Source of the DNA: Bacillota bacterium
GTDB taxonomy: Bacteria; Bacillota; Clostridia; Acetivibrionales; DSM-1351
Length of the DNA: 64,000 nt
NCBI GenBank assembly: GCA_023390335.1
Contig: JAEWCZ010000069.1
Coordinates: forward strand, 62,001-126,000
Reading direction: 5' to 3'
Position 1 is the first letter of the stretch. Every line of letters begins with the position of its first letter. This document shows positions 33,567-43,583 of the stretch, one piece after another. A program made the position numbers and the translations under genes. The notes beneath the pieces were generated by a model. The model had not been told where the DNA came from and did no database searches. It saw only the letters and a list, made by a program, of their open reading frames with translations.

Positions 33567-36500
33567 ATGCAGAGTACTGTAAAAAGATTATTTGTTGTGA
33601 AGAAAAATCCTTACGACGTTGAAGCACAGGGACTTTTGAAGGATTTGAGAGAAACGCTGGGAATAAAGGCATTGGAATCGTTGAAGATAGTTAACAGATA
33701 TGATGTAGAAGGTATAAGCGATTCTGAATATCAGTTGGCAAGAAATACTATCTTCTCCGAACCAACAGTTGATTTTGCATATGATGAGGAGTTTGAAATT
33801 CCTTCAAACTGCAGGGCTTTTGCTGTTGAATACCTCCCCGGACAATATGATCAAAGAGCCGATTCAGCTGCTCAATGTATACAGCTCTTAACACAAGGCG
33901 AAAGACCTGATATAAACACTGCCAGAGTAATTGTTTTAGAAGGCAACATAAATGAAGATGAATTTAATTCTATAAAAAAATACTATATAAACCCTGTTGA
34001 AAGCAGAGAAGCAAAGATGGCAAAGCCGGAAACACTTAAATCAGAAGTAGAACAGCCTGAAGACGTTGCTACTCTTGACGGATTTACCTCCATGAATGAA
34101 AAGCAACTTTCCGAGCTTTTAAGAGAAATGGGTTTTGCCATGTCTTTTGACGATATAGTTTTCTGCCAGAGCTACTTTAAAAATACTGAGAAGCGTGACC
34201 CTTCAGTAACAGAAATGAGAATGATAGACACTTACTGGTCGGATCACTGTAGACATACAACCTTTCTCACTTGTATTGACAATGTGAAATTCGAAAAAGG
34301 CAGGTTTACCGAAATAATTGAAGAAACCTACAAGGACTATATTGAAAAAAGAGAGGATATCTACAAGGATCGTAACGACAAAGACGTATGCCTTATGGAT
34401 GTAGCTCTTATGGCAATGAAAGCATTAAAAAAGCAAGGAAAATTAAACGATCTTGACCTATCAGATGAAATAAATGCATGTAGTATAGTTGTTAATGCTG
34501 ATGTAAACGGAAAAAATGAAGAGTGGCTTGTAATGTTCAAAAATGAAACACACAACCATCCTACAGAAATTGAACCTTTTGGTGGAGCTGCAACATGTCT
34601 TGGAGGAGCTATCAGAGATCCATTGTCTGGAAGAGTTTATGTATACCAGGCCATGAGGGTAACAGGAAGCGGCGACCCAAGAACAAAGCTTGAAGATACT
34701 ATATCAGGAAAGCTCCCACAGAAGAAAATCACTACTGGAGCCGCTTCTGGATACAGTTCTTACGGAAACCAGATTGGTCTTGCCACCGGGCAGGTAGCTG
34801 AAATATACGACGAAGGCTATGTTGCAAAAAGAATGGAAATCGGTGCTGTTATAGGTGCTGCTCCAAGGAAAAATGTTGTAAGGATGCAACCTGAGGCAGG
34901 AGACAAGATAATACTTCTTGGTGGCAGAACTGGTAGAGACGGCTGTGGCGGAGCAACCGGTTCATCCAAGGCACATACTGAAGAATCTCTCATGACCTGC
35001 GGAGCTGAGGTTCAGAAGGGTAATGCACCTACAGAGAGGAAAATACAGCGTTTATTCAGAAATCCTAACGTGAGCACATTGATAAAGAGATGCAATGACT
35101 TCGGTGCGGGAGGGGTTTCCGTTGCAATAGGAGAATTGGCAGATGGTCTTGAAATAAATCTTGATGCTGTACCTAAGAAATATGAAGGTTTGGACGGAAC
35201 AGAACTGGCAATTTCAGAGTCACAGGAGCGTATGGCAGTAGTTGTTGCGGCAGATGATGTTGAAAAATTCATAGGCTTCTCAGAAGATGAAAATCTTGAA
35301 GCAGTGGTTGTTGCAGAAGTAAAGGCTGAACCTAGACTTAAAATGTCATGGAGAGGTAAGCAGATAGTTGACTTGAGCCGTGAATTCCTCAATTCAAACG
35401 GTGCAAAGCAAAGGATAGACATAGAAATTTCAGCTCCAAATGAATTAACATATTTTGATGAATGTAATGAAATAGAGATAGACAATCTCAATGAATACTG
35501 GGTTAAAAACCTGCAAAATCTTAATAGATGCAGTCAAAAGGGTTTGGTTGAAAGATTTGACTCTACAATAGGTGCAAATACAGTACTTATGCCTTTTGGC
35601 GGAAAAACACAGCTAACTCCTGCTGAAGGTATGGCTGCAAAACTGCCTCTCATGGAAGGTGATACAACAACCGGGACACTTATGTCCTTTGGCTACAATC
35701 CAGACATATCAAAATGGAGTCCTTTCCATGGAGCAGTGTATGCGGTTGTAGAATCCATCGCAAAAATAGTTGCTATGGGCGGTGACTACAGTACAGCAAG
35801 ACTCACTCTACAGGAGTATTTTGAAAAGCCTGGAAAAGATGCAAAGCGTTGGGGAAAACCACTAAGTGCTTTACTTGGTGCGTACTACGCGCAGATGAAG
35901 CTTGGAACGGCAGCTATCGGCGGAAAGGACAGTATGTCTGGAAGCTTTATGGACATGGATGTTCCGCCGACATTGGTTTCTTTTGCTGTAAATACAGTTA
36001 ATGTTGAAAATGTAATTTCAAACGAATTCAAAGCAGCAGGAAGCAAAGTAGTACTACTCAAAGTAAAGCTTGACGATAATATGTTACCTGATTTCGATGA
36101 ACTGGACAAAGTGTACAGTCGTGTAAACAAGCTTGCAAAAGAAAGATCAATTTTGTCTGCAAGTTCTGTAAGATCAGGTGGTATTGCTGAAATAATAAGT
36201 AAAATGGCGTTTGGTAATAGGATTGGATTTAAACTTGAAGGAATTACTGATGTTTCCCTGCTGTTTAAACCCTTCTACGGTTCTATAATACTTGAGATAC
36301 CTGAAAATATAAATATAGCAAAAGTCTTGGAAGGTCTTAGATACACTGCGTTGGGAAATACTACTGATAATTCGGAACTTAACTTAAACGGCACTACAAT
36401 TAAACTTGATGAACTTACTGACAAGTGGCAGGAACCTTTGGAAAAGGTGTTCCCAACAAGGGTAAATGACGGTCAAAAAGCTCCAATTGAATATAATTTC

Positions 36501-37337
36501 CAAGCTAAAACAAAAGCAAAACCGGCTGCAAAGATAGCAAAACCAAGAGTATTTATCCCTGTATTTCCGGGAACCAACTGTGAATATGACACCAAAAAGG
36601 TATTCGAAAATGCCGGCGGTATTGTAGAAACAATGGTAATAAAAAACATGACTCATAATCACATTGAAGAGTCCATAGAGAGAATGAAAAACCTCATTGA
36701 CAATTCACAGATAATTATGATACCAGGAGGATTTAGTGCAGGGGATGAACCTGAAGGCTCAGGCAAGTTTATTGCTACAGCGTTTAGAAATCCTGTTGTA
36801 AGTGAAGCTGTCATGAGACTTCTAAAAAACAGAGATGGGTTAGTTTTGGGTATCTGTAACGGTTTCCAGGCACTTATAAAACTAGGACTTCTTCCTTTTG
36901 GTGAAATAAGAGAAATCGACGAAGCATGTCCTACATTGACCTTTAATACAATAGGCCGACATCAATCAAATCTTGTTAAAACAAGAATAGCATCAAACCT
37001 TTCACCGTGGTTGAACAACGTAAAGGTTGGTGATATTCATACAGTAGCAATATCACATGGAGAAGGAAGATTTACAGCAAACAGTGACGTTCTGGCTGCT
37101 TTAGAAGCAAACGGACAGATTGCAACTCAGTATGTTGATCTTGATGGAAAGCCAACATATGATATATCATTTAATCCAAATGGCTCAATTAATGCCGTGG
37201 AGGGAATTACTAGTCCTGATGGAAGAGTATTTGGTAAGATGGGACATTCCGAAAGAATAGGTACAAACCTGTACAAAAATGTACCCGGTGAAAAGGATCA
37301 GAAATTATTCCTATCCGGAATTGAGTATTTTGGGTAA
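33567..37337 (+). CDS. purL: Phosphoribosylformylglycinamidine synthase, single-chain PurL
   Basis: Converts FGAR to FGAM with ATP and glutamine in step four of de novo purine synthesis. The 1256-residue chain is the large form in which synthetase and glutaminase are fused, as in proteobacteria and some clostridia, rather than the separate PurS/PurQ/PurL of bacilli. Visible are the FGAM synthase repeats (SDHCRHTTFLT near 224, KNETHNHPTEIEPFGGAATCLGG near 325, TGAASGYSSYGNQIG) and the C-terminal class I amidotransferase from about 990 (FPGTNCEYDTKKVF, catalytic cysteine in GICNGFQALI, SHGEGRF histidine). ATG follows AGGGGGA. It is not in a pur operon here, standing alone beside a divergent LysR regulator. 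Confidence 0.95.
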   Translation: MQSTVKRLFVVKKNPYDVEAQGLLKDLRETLGIKALESLKIVNRYDVEGISDSEYQLARNTIFSEPTVDFAYDEEFEIPSNCRAFAVEYLPGQYDQRADSAAQCIQLLTQGERPDINTARVIVLEGNINEDEFNSIKKYYINPVESREAKMAKPETLKSEVEQPEDVATLDGFTSMNEKQLSELLREMGFAMSFDDIVFCQSYFKNTEKRDPSVTEMRMIDTYWSDHCRHTTFLTCIDNVKFEKGRFTEIIEETYKDYIEKREDIYKDRNDKDVCLMDVALMAMKALKKQGKLNDLDLSDEINACSIVVNADVNGKNEEWLVMFKNETHNHPTEIEPFGGAATCLGGAIRDPLSGRVYVYQAMRVTGSGDPRTKLEDTISGKLPQKKITTGAASGYSSYGNQIGLATGQVAEIYDEGYVAKRMEIGAVIGAAPRKNVVRMQPEAGDKIILLGGRTGRDGCGGATGSSKAHTEESLMTCGAEVQKGNAPTERKIQRLFRNPNVSTLIKRCNDFGAGGVSVAIGELADGLEINLDAVPKKYEGLDGTELAISESQERMAVVVAADDVEKFIGFSEDENLEAVVVAEVKAEPRLKMSWRGKQIVDLSREFLNSNGAKQRIDIEISAPNELTYFDECNEIEIDNLNEYWVKNLQNLNRCSQKGLVERFDSTIGANTVLMPFGGKTQLTPAEGMAAKLPLMEGDTTTGTLMSFGYNPDISKWSPFHGAVYAVVESIAKIVAMGGDYSTARLTLQEYFEKPGKDAKRWGKPLSALLGAYYAQMKLGTAAIGGKDSMSGSFMDMDVPPTLVSFAVNTVNVENVISNEFKAAGSKVVLLKVKLDDNMLPDFDELDKVYSRVNKLAKERSILSASSVRSGGIAEIISKMAFGNRIGFKLEGITDVSLLFKPFYGSIILEIPENINIAKVLEGLRYTALGNTTDNSELNLNGTTIKLDELTDKWQEPLEKVFPTRVNDGQKAPIEYNFQAKTKAKPAAKIAKPRVFIPVFPGTNCEYDTKKVFENAGGIVETMVIKNMTHNHIEESIERMKNLIDNSQIIMIPGGFSAGDEPEGSGKFIATAFRNPVVSEAVMRLLKNRDGLVLGICNGFQALIKLGLLPFGEIREIDEACPTLTFNTIGRHQSNLVKTRIASNLSPWLNNVKVGDIHTVAISHGEGRFTANSDVLAALEANGQIATQYVDLDGKPTYDISFNPNGSINAVEGITSPDGRVFGKMGHSERIGTNLYKNVPGEKDQKLFLSGIEYFG

Positions 37338-37442
37338 TAATTGAATAAAGCATAGCAGGTACAAATAATGGTAAAACTGATGACAGTCCAAAGAAAACAT
37401 GTTATCATGAAAAAAAGTTGTTATTTTCGGAGGTGGGCTATT

Positions 37443-38243
37443 ATGAAGATTTCGTTTTCCACATTGGGCTGTCCAGGATGGAGTTGGGAGGATATGCTTT
37501 CAACTGCAAAGGATACAGGTTTTGACGGTATTGAAGTAAGAGGTATAGGCAATGAACTTTATGTACCTAAAGTAAAACATTTTTCAGACGATAATATAGA
37601 ACTTACAAAGAAGAAATTGATTAAAATAGGTCTTGAAATACCTTGTTTGACTTCAGCGTGCTTTTTATTTGACAAGGACAACATAGATAAACATACAAAA
37701 GAAGGTATTGATTATATTGATTTGGCTCAAAAGCTGGGTACACCTTTCGTAAGGGTTTTAGGTGATGCTCAGCCACAGCCATCTGATATTGATATAGATT
37801 TTGTTGTTAAAAGCCTTAAAAATCTTGCAAGTATAGCAAAAGAAAAAGGTGTCAAGTTATTGGTGGAAACAAATGGTGTATTTGCGGATTCCAAGGTTAT
37901 GAAAGCATTGCTGGATGAAGTTGATTCTGACAGCGTAGGAGTGCTTTGGGACATACATCATCCTATCAGATTCTTTAATGAGCCGTTGGAATACACTTAT
38001 GCGAATTTAAAGGATCATATATGTTTTGTACACATTAAGGATTCGGTTATGGTGGATGGAACGATTAAGTACAAAATGACAGGCTACGGTGATATTCCTG
38101 TTAAACAGGCTGTAAAGCTTCTCAAACAAAACGGATATACAGGATATGTTTCACTTGAATGGGTTAAAAGATGGTGTCTTGACCTTGAGGAACCTGGTAT
38201 CGTTTTTGCTCACTTTGCAGGATACATGAAGAGTATAATATAA
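37443..38243 (+). CDS. Sugar phosphate isomerase/epimerase-like TIM-barrel protein
   Basis: A 266-residue protein of the AP-endonuclease-2-like (xylose isomerase-like) TIM-barrel superfamily. Visible are the STLGCPGWSWEDML N-terminus, the GFDGIEVRG strand, LVETNGVFAD and VGVLWDIHHP near 165, and the C-terminal HIKDS and YVSLEW motifs with Glu, Asp and His metal ligands. Relatives isomerise or epimerise sugars or inositol derivatives; the substrate is unknown. ATG at 37443 is chosen because GGAGGTGG lies nearby upstream; a longer in-frame version has no binding site. It follows purL by about 105 bp and ends at a terminator. Confidence 0.85.
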   Translation: MKISFSTLGCPGWSWEDMLSTAKDTGFDGIEVRGIGNELYVPKVKHFSDDNIELTKKKLIKIGLEIPCLTSACFLFDKDNIDKHTKEGIDYIDLAQKLGTPFVRVLGDAQPQPSDIDIDFVVKSLKNLASIAKEKGVKLLVETNGVFADSKVMKALLDEVDSDSVGVLWDIHHPIRFFNEPLEYTYANLKDHICFVHIKDSVMVDGTIKYKMTGYGDIPVKQAVKLLKQNGYTGYVSLEWVKRWCLDLEEPGIVFAHFAGYMKSII

Positions 38244-38251
38244 CATTATAT

Positions 38252-38301
38252 AAAAAAGGGTTGTTGCAAACAGAAAATTAGTTTGCGGCAACCCTTTTTA
38301 A
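38252..38301 (+). terminator. Intrinsic terminator after the isomerase-like gene
   Basis: AAAAAGGGTTGTTGCAAAC pairs with GTTTGCGGCAACCCTTTTT (one wobble) and a T-run follows. Confidence 0.88.
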
Positions 38302-38381
38302 TACAACATAGGAAATAATTGTTTTTATGTAAGGTAATATGTTATTATTCTTGCAACATTATGACTTGCAGGAGTGATATC

Positions 38382-39182
38382 ATGAAAAGAATACCCTTGT
38401 GTCTGGTAGTGGCTGCTTGTATTATTCTAAGCAGCTGTGGCAGCGAATATAGAGTTTTTCCTAAACACACTACATGTAACTATAATAATGGTGCCGTTAA
38501 GGTGAGTAAGTCAATAAAAAACCTTGATATAAACATAGATTCAGGAAAGTTGCTGATCTATTGCTGGGATAATGACGAAATTAAATATGAAGCAAAACAT
38601 GTTGCTAGGGGTAATAAGTCAGATGAAGACCTTCAGAAACAATTGAAGAAATACTCTGTTAAATCAAATCAAAAAGAAAAAACAACATATATAATAGTTT
38701 CTTATGATGGGAAAATCAAAAAACCTCAGGATTATTACAGCGAAGTAAAGTTAATGGTTCCCTGCACAATCAAGAATATATCTATAAAACAAGATGTCGG
38801 TTCTATACTAATTGAGGACAAGTTTGAGGGAAACATTATTGGTGATGTCGATTCTGTTAACACTGAAATCAAGGCAATGAACGGAAAACTCAATTGGAAA
38901 TGTGATATAGGAAACTTTCGGCTTGGCTCAGGAAAGCTTTTGAGGGATTCAACAGTAAATATAAAAGCAGGGAATATATCGTCAAAATCAGAGTGTGAGA
39001 TAAATTCACAGTATGTATTTAAAACCGGTGCCGGTAATGTAGAATTGAGTTTTCCTCAGGATTCTGATGTTACTGTAGACAGTTACGGGACACTGCAAAA
39101 CAATCAGTTTACCGGGATTGAAGGTAATGTCAAAGTGAAAGCTGCTACAGACATGGGCAAGATATCTGTTAATGGCTACTGA
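38382..39182 (+). CDS. Lipoprotein with DUF4097-like beta-solenoid
   Basis: A 266-residue predicted lipoprotein. The signal peptide MKRIPLCLVVAACIILSSC ends in the lipobox LSSC (Cys19), so the mature protein would be lipid-anchored outside the membrane. The rest is rich in short beta-strands with repeating patterns such as DINIDSGKLLI, ISIKQDVGSILIED and VNIKAGNISS, as in DUF4097/adhesin-like proteins. ATG at 38382 follows CAGGAGTG. It stands alone between a terminator and the Tad promoter. No function is established for this family; related proteins often accompany envelope stress systems. Confidence 0.75.
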   Translation: MKRIPLCLVVAACIILSSCGSEYRVFPKHTTCNYNNGAVKVSKSIKNLDINIDSGKLLIYCWDNDEIKYEAKHVARGNKSDEDLQKQLKKYSVKSNQKEKTTYIIVSYDGKIKKPQDYYSEVKLMVPCTIKNISIKQDVGSILIEDKFEGNIIGDVDSVNTEIKAMNGKLNWKCDIGNFRLGSGKLLRDSTVNIKAGNISSKSECEINSQYVFKTGAGNVELSFPQDSDVTVDSYGTLQNNQFTGIEGNVKVKAATDMGKISVNGY

Positions 39183-39211
39183 TGTAAAATATAAAAAATT
39201 TCAAAAAATTC

Positions 39212-39239
39212 TTGACAAACTCAAAATATGTAATATAAT
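39212..39239 (+). promoter_or_regulatory. Consensus sigma-A promoter of the Tad pilus operon
   Basis: Perfect TTGACA (39212-39217) and TATAAT (39234-39239) with a 16-bp spacer. The start near 39246 gives about 70 nt of leader. It is the strongest core promoter match in the window and is the only promoter found for about 10.6 kb of same-strand genes. Confidence 0.85.
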
Positions 39240-39318
39240 GGTTTTGTTAGTAAATTCTAATTAGTTTTTGTCTTTTTATTTTCATTTATAAAAATTTAAA
39301 ATTTATTGGAGATAATTC

Positions 39319-40437
39319 ATGGCACTCATAAAGCTCTTAATTATTGATGAGGACAATGAGTATTCTATTAGTTTATGTAAATTTTTTACTCATAGTTACT
39401 CTGAAACCATTGCAGTAAACTACTGCAAAGATCTCAATGACATTAATAATCGTATAAAAAAAATTGACCCCCATGTAATACTCACTTCGGAGAAATATTA
39501 CGATGAAATAAAAAAATATTGTAAACATAATTTAATTCTATTATCATCTACAAAAAATTCCAAATTATCAAGTCAAAACAATTATATTTACAAATACAAA
39601 GATGTCAATCAAATTGCAGCTGAAATAATAAATATGTATAACACATTGGGGAATAAAATTTACCACACCGGGGGAAAAAGCACAAAGATAGTATCGGTTT
39701 ATTCAGCCGCAGGAAATGTAGGCAAAACTTCATTGGCATTAGCAGTAAGCAGTATTTGTTCATTCTCAGGTTTGTCAGTCTTTTATCTTAACCTGGAGCA
39801 ATTTCAATCAACCAATATTTTTTTTAACGGCAATACCCAATATTCCTTTTCGGATATTATATATTTTGCCAAGGTGAAGGATAAGAACCTTCTAACCAAA
39901 ATCCCTGCTATCTGTTCAAAGGAAACTGATTCAGGCGTCCATTATTTTAATCAGGCAAACAACGTATTTGACATAAAGGAAATGCTTCCAGAGGATATTG
40001 ACTTTATTGTCTCGGCTATTAAAGACTGTGGATATTATGATCTTATAATAATAGATATGGATTCTCAGCTTAATGAAAATACAATGAAGGTTTTTGAAAA
40101 GTCAGATGATATTTTGTATGTTATAACAAATGATGAAAGTTGTTTACATAAGACTCGATTATTTAAAAAAAGTATGGATTTACTTGCAAAAAGCTTTGAA
40201 AATAGAGCTTCCATAAAAACAAAAATAAAATACATTGCAAACAAAGTATCTAGCCAGGCTCTACTGACTGATAAATTCTATCTTGAGCAGGAGCTCATGT
40301 CCCAAATAGTTTACGATTCTGATTTTCCTTCTTTAAATAACCTTTCAAAATTCAACGGCGGGTCTAAAATGATACCTAATTCATATAGGGTTATTGCTAG
40401 TAGGTACACTAGGCATAACGTGGAGGGTAAGGCGTGA
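39319..40437 (+). CDS. CpaE/TadZ-like pilus assembly ATPase
   Basis: A 372-residue protein with a degenerate receiver-like N-terminal domain (LLIIDEDNEYSISLCKFF, residues about 1-110) and a MinD/ParA-type ATPase domain carrying a deviant Walker A, SAAGNVGKTSLALA, near residue 130, with YDLIIIDMDS near 240. In Tad systems CpaE/TadZ marks the pole or membrane site where the pilus machine assembles. The receiver domain lacks a clear phospho-acceptor environment. It is the first gene after the operon promoter and overlaps cpaF by four bases (GTGA). Confidence 0.85.
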   Translation: MALIKLLIIDEDNEYSISLCKFFTHSYSETIAVNYCKDLNDINNRIKKIDPHVILTSEKYYDEIKKYCKHNLILLSSTKNSKLSSQNNYIYKYKDVNQIAAEIINMYNTLGNKIYHTGGKSTKIVSVYSAAGNVGKTSLALAVSSICSFSGLSVFYLNLEQFQSTNIFFNGNTQYSFSDIIYFAKVKDKNLLTKIPAICSKETDSGVHYFNQANNVFDIKEMLPEDIDFIVSAIKDCGYYDLIIIDMDSQLNENTMKVFEKSDDILYVITNDESCLHKTRLFKKSMDLLAKSFENRASIKTKIKYIANKVSSQALLTDKFYLEQELMSQIVYDSDFPSLNNLSKFNGGSKMIPNSYRVIASRYTRHNVEGKA

Positions 40438-41669
40438 AACAGGAATTCTTAAATGAAATAAAAGCCTCAATTAATGAAAAAATTGATTTAAAGAGGAATT
40501 TCACAGATCACGAAATTAATGACTTAATAATTCGTACGGTACTGGATAAATCCAAACAAGTATTTCTCAGCTCAGTTGAAAAGAAGCAAATCATTGAAAC
40601 AATTTTTAACTCTCTTCGGCGGTTGGATATATTACAGCCCATTCTGGAGGATAATCAGGTAACAGAAATTATGATAAACGGACCTAATAATATTTTCGTT
40701 GAAAAGAAGGGCAAAATAAGCCACCTTGAAATTTGCTTTGAGTCGCAACAAAAGCTGGAAGACATTATACAGGTCATGGTAACGGCTGTAAACAGAACAG
40801 TTAATGAATCAAATCCTATTGTTGACGCCAGATTAAAGGATGGGTCAAGGCTTAACGTAGTACTTCCTCCCATAGCATTGAATGGTCCTATTGTTACTAT
40901 AAGAAAATTCCCAGGAAAACCAATTGATATGGAAAAACTGATAGAGTTAGGGTCTTTAACTGCCGAGGCTGCAGCAGCACTAAAAATGCTAATTACAGCA
41001 AAATATAATATCTTTGTGGCAGGTGGTACAGGTAGTGGGAAGACAACTTACCTTAATGCACTTTCGAACTTTATACCATCAGATGAAAGAATAATAACCA
41101 TAGAGGATTCTGCCGAACTTCAAATAACAAACATATCAAATCTTGTCAGCCTTGAAACCAGAAATGCAAACGTAGAGGGAAGAGGCGAAATCACTATTAA
41201 AAATCTTATAAAAACAGCTTTGCGTATGAGGCCGAGTCGAATAATCGTTGGGGAAGTCAGAGGAGAGGAGGCAATTGATATGTTAACTGCAATGAATACG
41301 GGCCATGATGGGTCACTTAGTACAGGGCACGCAAATTCTACTCAAGATATGTTCTCTCGACTGGAAACAATGATTCTAAGTGCTGCACCTCTGCCTTTGG
41401 AAGCTGTAAGAAAACAGATTGCCTCTGCAATAGATATCATTATTTTTCTTTCACGTCTTAGAGACGGGTCCAGACGAACAATGGAGATTTCAGAAGTAAC
41501 GGGAATCGATAATGGTTTAATAAAATTAAACCCGCTTTTTATATTTAAAGAAACATTACAAGATGAACAAAAATCCATTAATCCTGTGTCAGGATGTCTC
41601 CAAAGAACATTAAATCCGTTAATAAATAAACATAAAATGCTAAATGAGGGGATTTACAATGATTTTTAG
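40434..41669 (+). CDS. cpaF: Tad pilus secretion ATPase CpaF/TadA
   Basis: A 411-residue type II/IV secretion superfamily ATPase that powers Flp-type pilus assembly, and in Tad systems also retraction. Motifs: N-terminal all-alpha domain, VTEIMINGPNNIFVEKKGK near 77, Walker A FVAGGTGSGKTTYLNAL near 196, the Asp box/Walker B region IIVGEVRGEEAIDML near 270 and the His box GHDGSLSTGHANS near 288. Full length for the family. The GTG start overlaps the preceding stop; tadB follows after 11 bp. Confidence 0.95.
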   Translation: MKQEFLNEIKASINEKIDLKRNFTDHEINDLIIRTVLDKSKQVFLSSVEKKQIIETIFNSLRRLDILQPILEDNQVTEIMINGPNNIFVEKKGKISHLEICFESQQKLEDIIQVMVTAVNRTVNESNPIVDARLKDGSRLNVVLPPIALNGPIVTIRKFPGKPIDMEKLIELGSLTAEAAAALKMLITAKYNIFVAGGTGSGKTTYLNALSNFIPSDERIITIEDSAELQITNISNLVSLETRNANVEGRGEITIKNLIKTALRMRPSRIIVGEVRGEEAIDMLTAMNTGHDGSLSTGHANSTQDMFSRLETMILSAAPLPLEAVRKQIASAIDIIIFLSRLRDGSRRTMEISEVTGIDNGLIKLNPLFIFKETLQDEQKSINPVSGCLQRTLNPLINKHKMLNEGIYNDF

Positions 41670-41680
41670 GAGGAGTTTTA

Positions 41681-42424
41681 GTGATTGATTATAATGAATA
41701 TGCAATTCCACTGAAAATGAAATTAGTATATGCATTAGCGGCTTCGGTGGCTGTATTCGCAGTTTCTTACCTGTTTTACAGGAGTGTTATCATTTCAATG
41801 GTAATAAGTCCATTAGGAATATTTTATTTGAAGTACAAAAGAAAGCAAATAATCCATAAAAGAAAAATTGAACTCAATTTGCAGTTTAAAGATTTACTTA
41901 TATCTCTAGCATCTTCATTGTCAGCAGGAAAACCTCTGGAAAAGTCTTTTGTAGGGGCACTTTCAGACCTCTATGTTTTATATCCCAGCGATGATGCATA
42001 TATAGTCCGAGAAACAAAAATAATTATTAATAAACTATCTCTAAACGTGAGTATTGAAGATGCAATATCAGATTTTGCAGTTCGCTCTGATATAGACGAC
42101 ATACAAAATTTTTCAGATGTAATTATTATATGCAAAAGGACTGGCGGAAATTTAGTTGAAGCAATTAAAAATTCATCAAGAATAATAAGTGAAAAAATTG
42201 AAATGACACAGGAAATAGAAACCTTGCTATCATCCAGAAAATTTGAACAAAAAATTTTGAATATTATGCCAATTGTAATGATTTTTATTTTGTCAACAAC
42301 TGCCGCAGAATATATAAAGCCAGTATTTGTTACTGCTACAGGTAGGATATCAGTAACCCTGTGTCTGATTCTTCTGACTGTTGCATATTTGATTTCAAAT
42401 AGAATAATGAATATAAAATTGTGA
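41681..42424 (+). CDS. Tad inner-membrane platform protein TadB-like
   Basis: A 247-residue protein with two N-terminal membrane helices, the type II secretion F (T2SSF) domain about residues 60-190 (FKDLLISLASSLSAGKPLEKSF and IDDIQNFSDVIIICKRTGGNLVEAI) and two C-terminal helices. TadB and TadC are paired half-length GspF homologues that form the platform contacted by CpaF. The GTG start follows AGGAGGAG. It is slightly shorter than proteobacterial TadB because the leading membrane region is compact. TadC lies 6 bp downstream. Confidence 0.9.
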   Translation: MIDYNEYAIPLKMKLVYALAASVAVFAVSYLFYRSVIISMVISPLGIFYLKYKRKQIIHKRKIELNLQFKDLLISLASSLSAGKPLEKSFVGALSDLYVLYPSDDAYIVRETKIIINKLSLNVSIEDAISDFAVRSDIDDIQNFSDVIIICKRTGGNLVEAIKNSSRIISEKIEMTQEIETLLSSRKFEQKILNIMPIVMIFILSTTAAEYIKPVFVTATGRISVTLCLILLTVAYLISNRIMNIKL

Positions 42425-42430
42425 GGTATT

Positions 42431-43321
42431 ATGTTGAGCTTATGGGTTTTGACTGGAGTTGTTTTTGTTATTTACGTAATAACTTTTATCATGGTATTAG
42501 CTAAAATTTATTCTGATTACTCTAAATACTGTAGTGTATTAAATTCAAAGGATTATCCGCTAAAAAGATTACTGCCTTTTGGACTGTGTGTTTTGGATAA
42601 ATTCAACTATTCCTTTAATTCAACATATGACAGAAGGACTATAGGGAGGATTAGTGAAGTATACGGGAAGGAATATTCAGCTTTTTATATACGGATATCT
42701 CATGCAAAAAAAATTGTACTTATGGCTTTAATTATTCCAAGTGAAATACCTGTGGGTATATTAACTAATTATGAGGCCACAATTAGCGTTTACATAATAC
42801 TTATATTTGGAATAATGATATTTCTGGATGACTTCAGACTGAGCAGTCGAATAAAAAAACGCCGACTTGAAATACAGTTGGAGTTTCCTGATTTTATAAA
42901 TAAACTTACCTTGCTACTTAATGCAGGACTAACTATGGCAAAGGCCTGGGAAAAAATTTCTTTGGACAGCAAAAATAATTGCTCTTTCTATAAAGAAGTG
43001 GAAAAAACAGTGTCACAGATTAAAACAGGGGTAAGCGAATCAGAGGCGTTTGGAGAATTTGCAAAAAGATTAAGAACCCCTGAAATTTCAAGAGTTATGT
43101 CAATAATTATTCAAAACACAAAAAAAGGAGGGACGGATCTTGTACTGGCATTAAAACTTCAGTCAAATGAAAGCTGGGAAATACGAAAAAATGCAGTAAA
43201 GAGACTTGGAGAGGAAGCTTCAACAAAGCTTTTGTTTCCTATGATGATAATGTTTTTTGCAATAATTATCATAGTTGTTACACCTGCGTTAATATCCATG
43301 CAGGGAATATCAAATTTCTAA
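42431..43321 (+). CDS. Tad inner-membrane platform protein TadC-like
   Basis: A 296-residue T2SSF-domain protein: N-terminal helix (about 5-27), two central helices (about 95-135), the T2SSF domain (FPDFINKLTLLLNAGLTMAKAW near 155, TPEISRVMSIIIQNTKKGG near 220, EEASTKLLFPMM near 262) and a C-terminal helix. It pairs with the TadB-like protein encoded 6 bp upstream. The start ATG follows GTGAGG. The pilin gene follows after about 40 bp. Confidence 0.92.
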   Translation: MLSLWVLTGVVFVIYVITFIMVLAKIYSDYSKYCSVLNSKDYPLKRLLPFGLCVLDKFNYSFNSTYDRRTIGRISEVYGKEYSAFYIRISHAKKIVLMALIIPSEIPVGILTNYEATISVYIILIFGIMIFLDDFRLSSRIKKRRLEIQLEFPDFINKLTLLLNAGLTMAKAWEKISLDSKNNCSFYKEVEKTVSQIKTGVSESEAFGEFAKRLRTPEISRVMSIIIQNTKKGGTDLVLALKLQSNESWEIRKNAVKRLGEEASTKLLFPMMIMFFAIIIIVVTPALISMQGISNF

Positions 43322-43363
43322 AGGCTCAAAATAACGCCGTATTTAAAGATAAGGAGGATTAAT

Positions 43364-43573
43364 ATGATTGCAATATTAAAAAGATTTTTAAGAGAAGAAG
43401 ATGGTATGGGAACAGTTGAAGTAATTATTATAATAGCTGTTCTTGTGGGTGTGGCTCTGCTTTTCAGAAAGCAACTGATTACCTTTGTAAACGGTATAAT
43501 AAAAAATCTATTTCCTGATGCAAGTAAGCTTGAAGATAACAGGAATGGTGCTGATATAAAGCTTGTAGGTTAG
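43364..43573 (+). CDS. Flp1-like pilin, probable major Tad pilin
   Basis: A 69-residue prepilin. A short basic leader (FLREEDG) precedes MGTVEVIIIIAVLVGVALLF: cleavage after Gly would leave a mature pilin of about 53 residues with Glu at position 5, followed by a hydrophobic helix, as in type IVb/Flp pilins. The hydrophilic C-terminus is short. This matches the Flp1-like putative pilin family. It is the smallest and only such gene in the operon, so it is the likely major subunit. ATG follows AAGGAGG, a strong binding site in line with a protein made in large amounts. Confidence 0.88.
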   Translation: MIAILKRFLREEDGMGTVEVIIIIAVLVGVALLFRKQLITFVNGIIKNLFPDASKLEDNRNGADIKLVG

Positions 43574-43583
43574 GTATATCAAT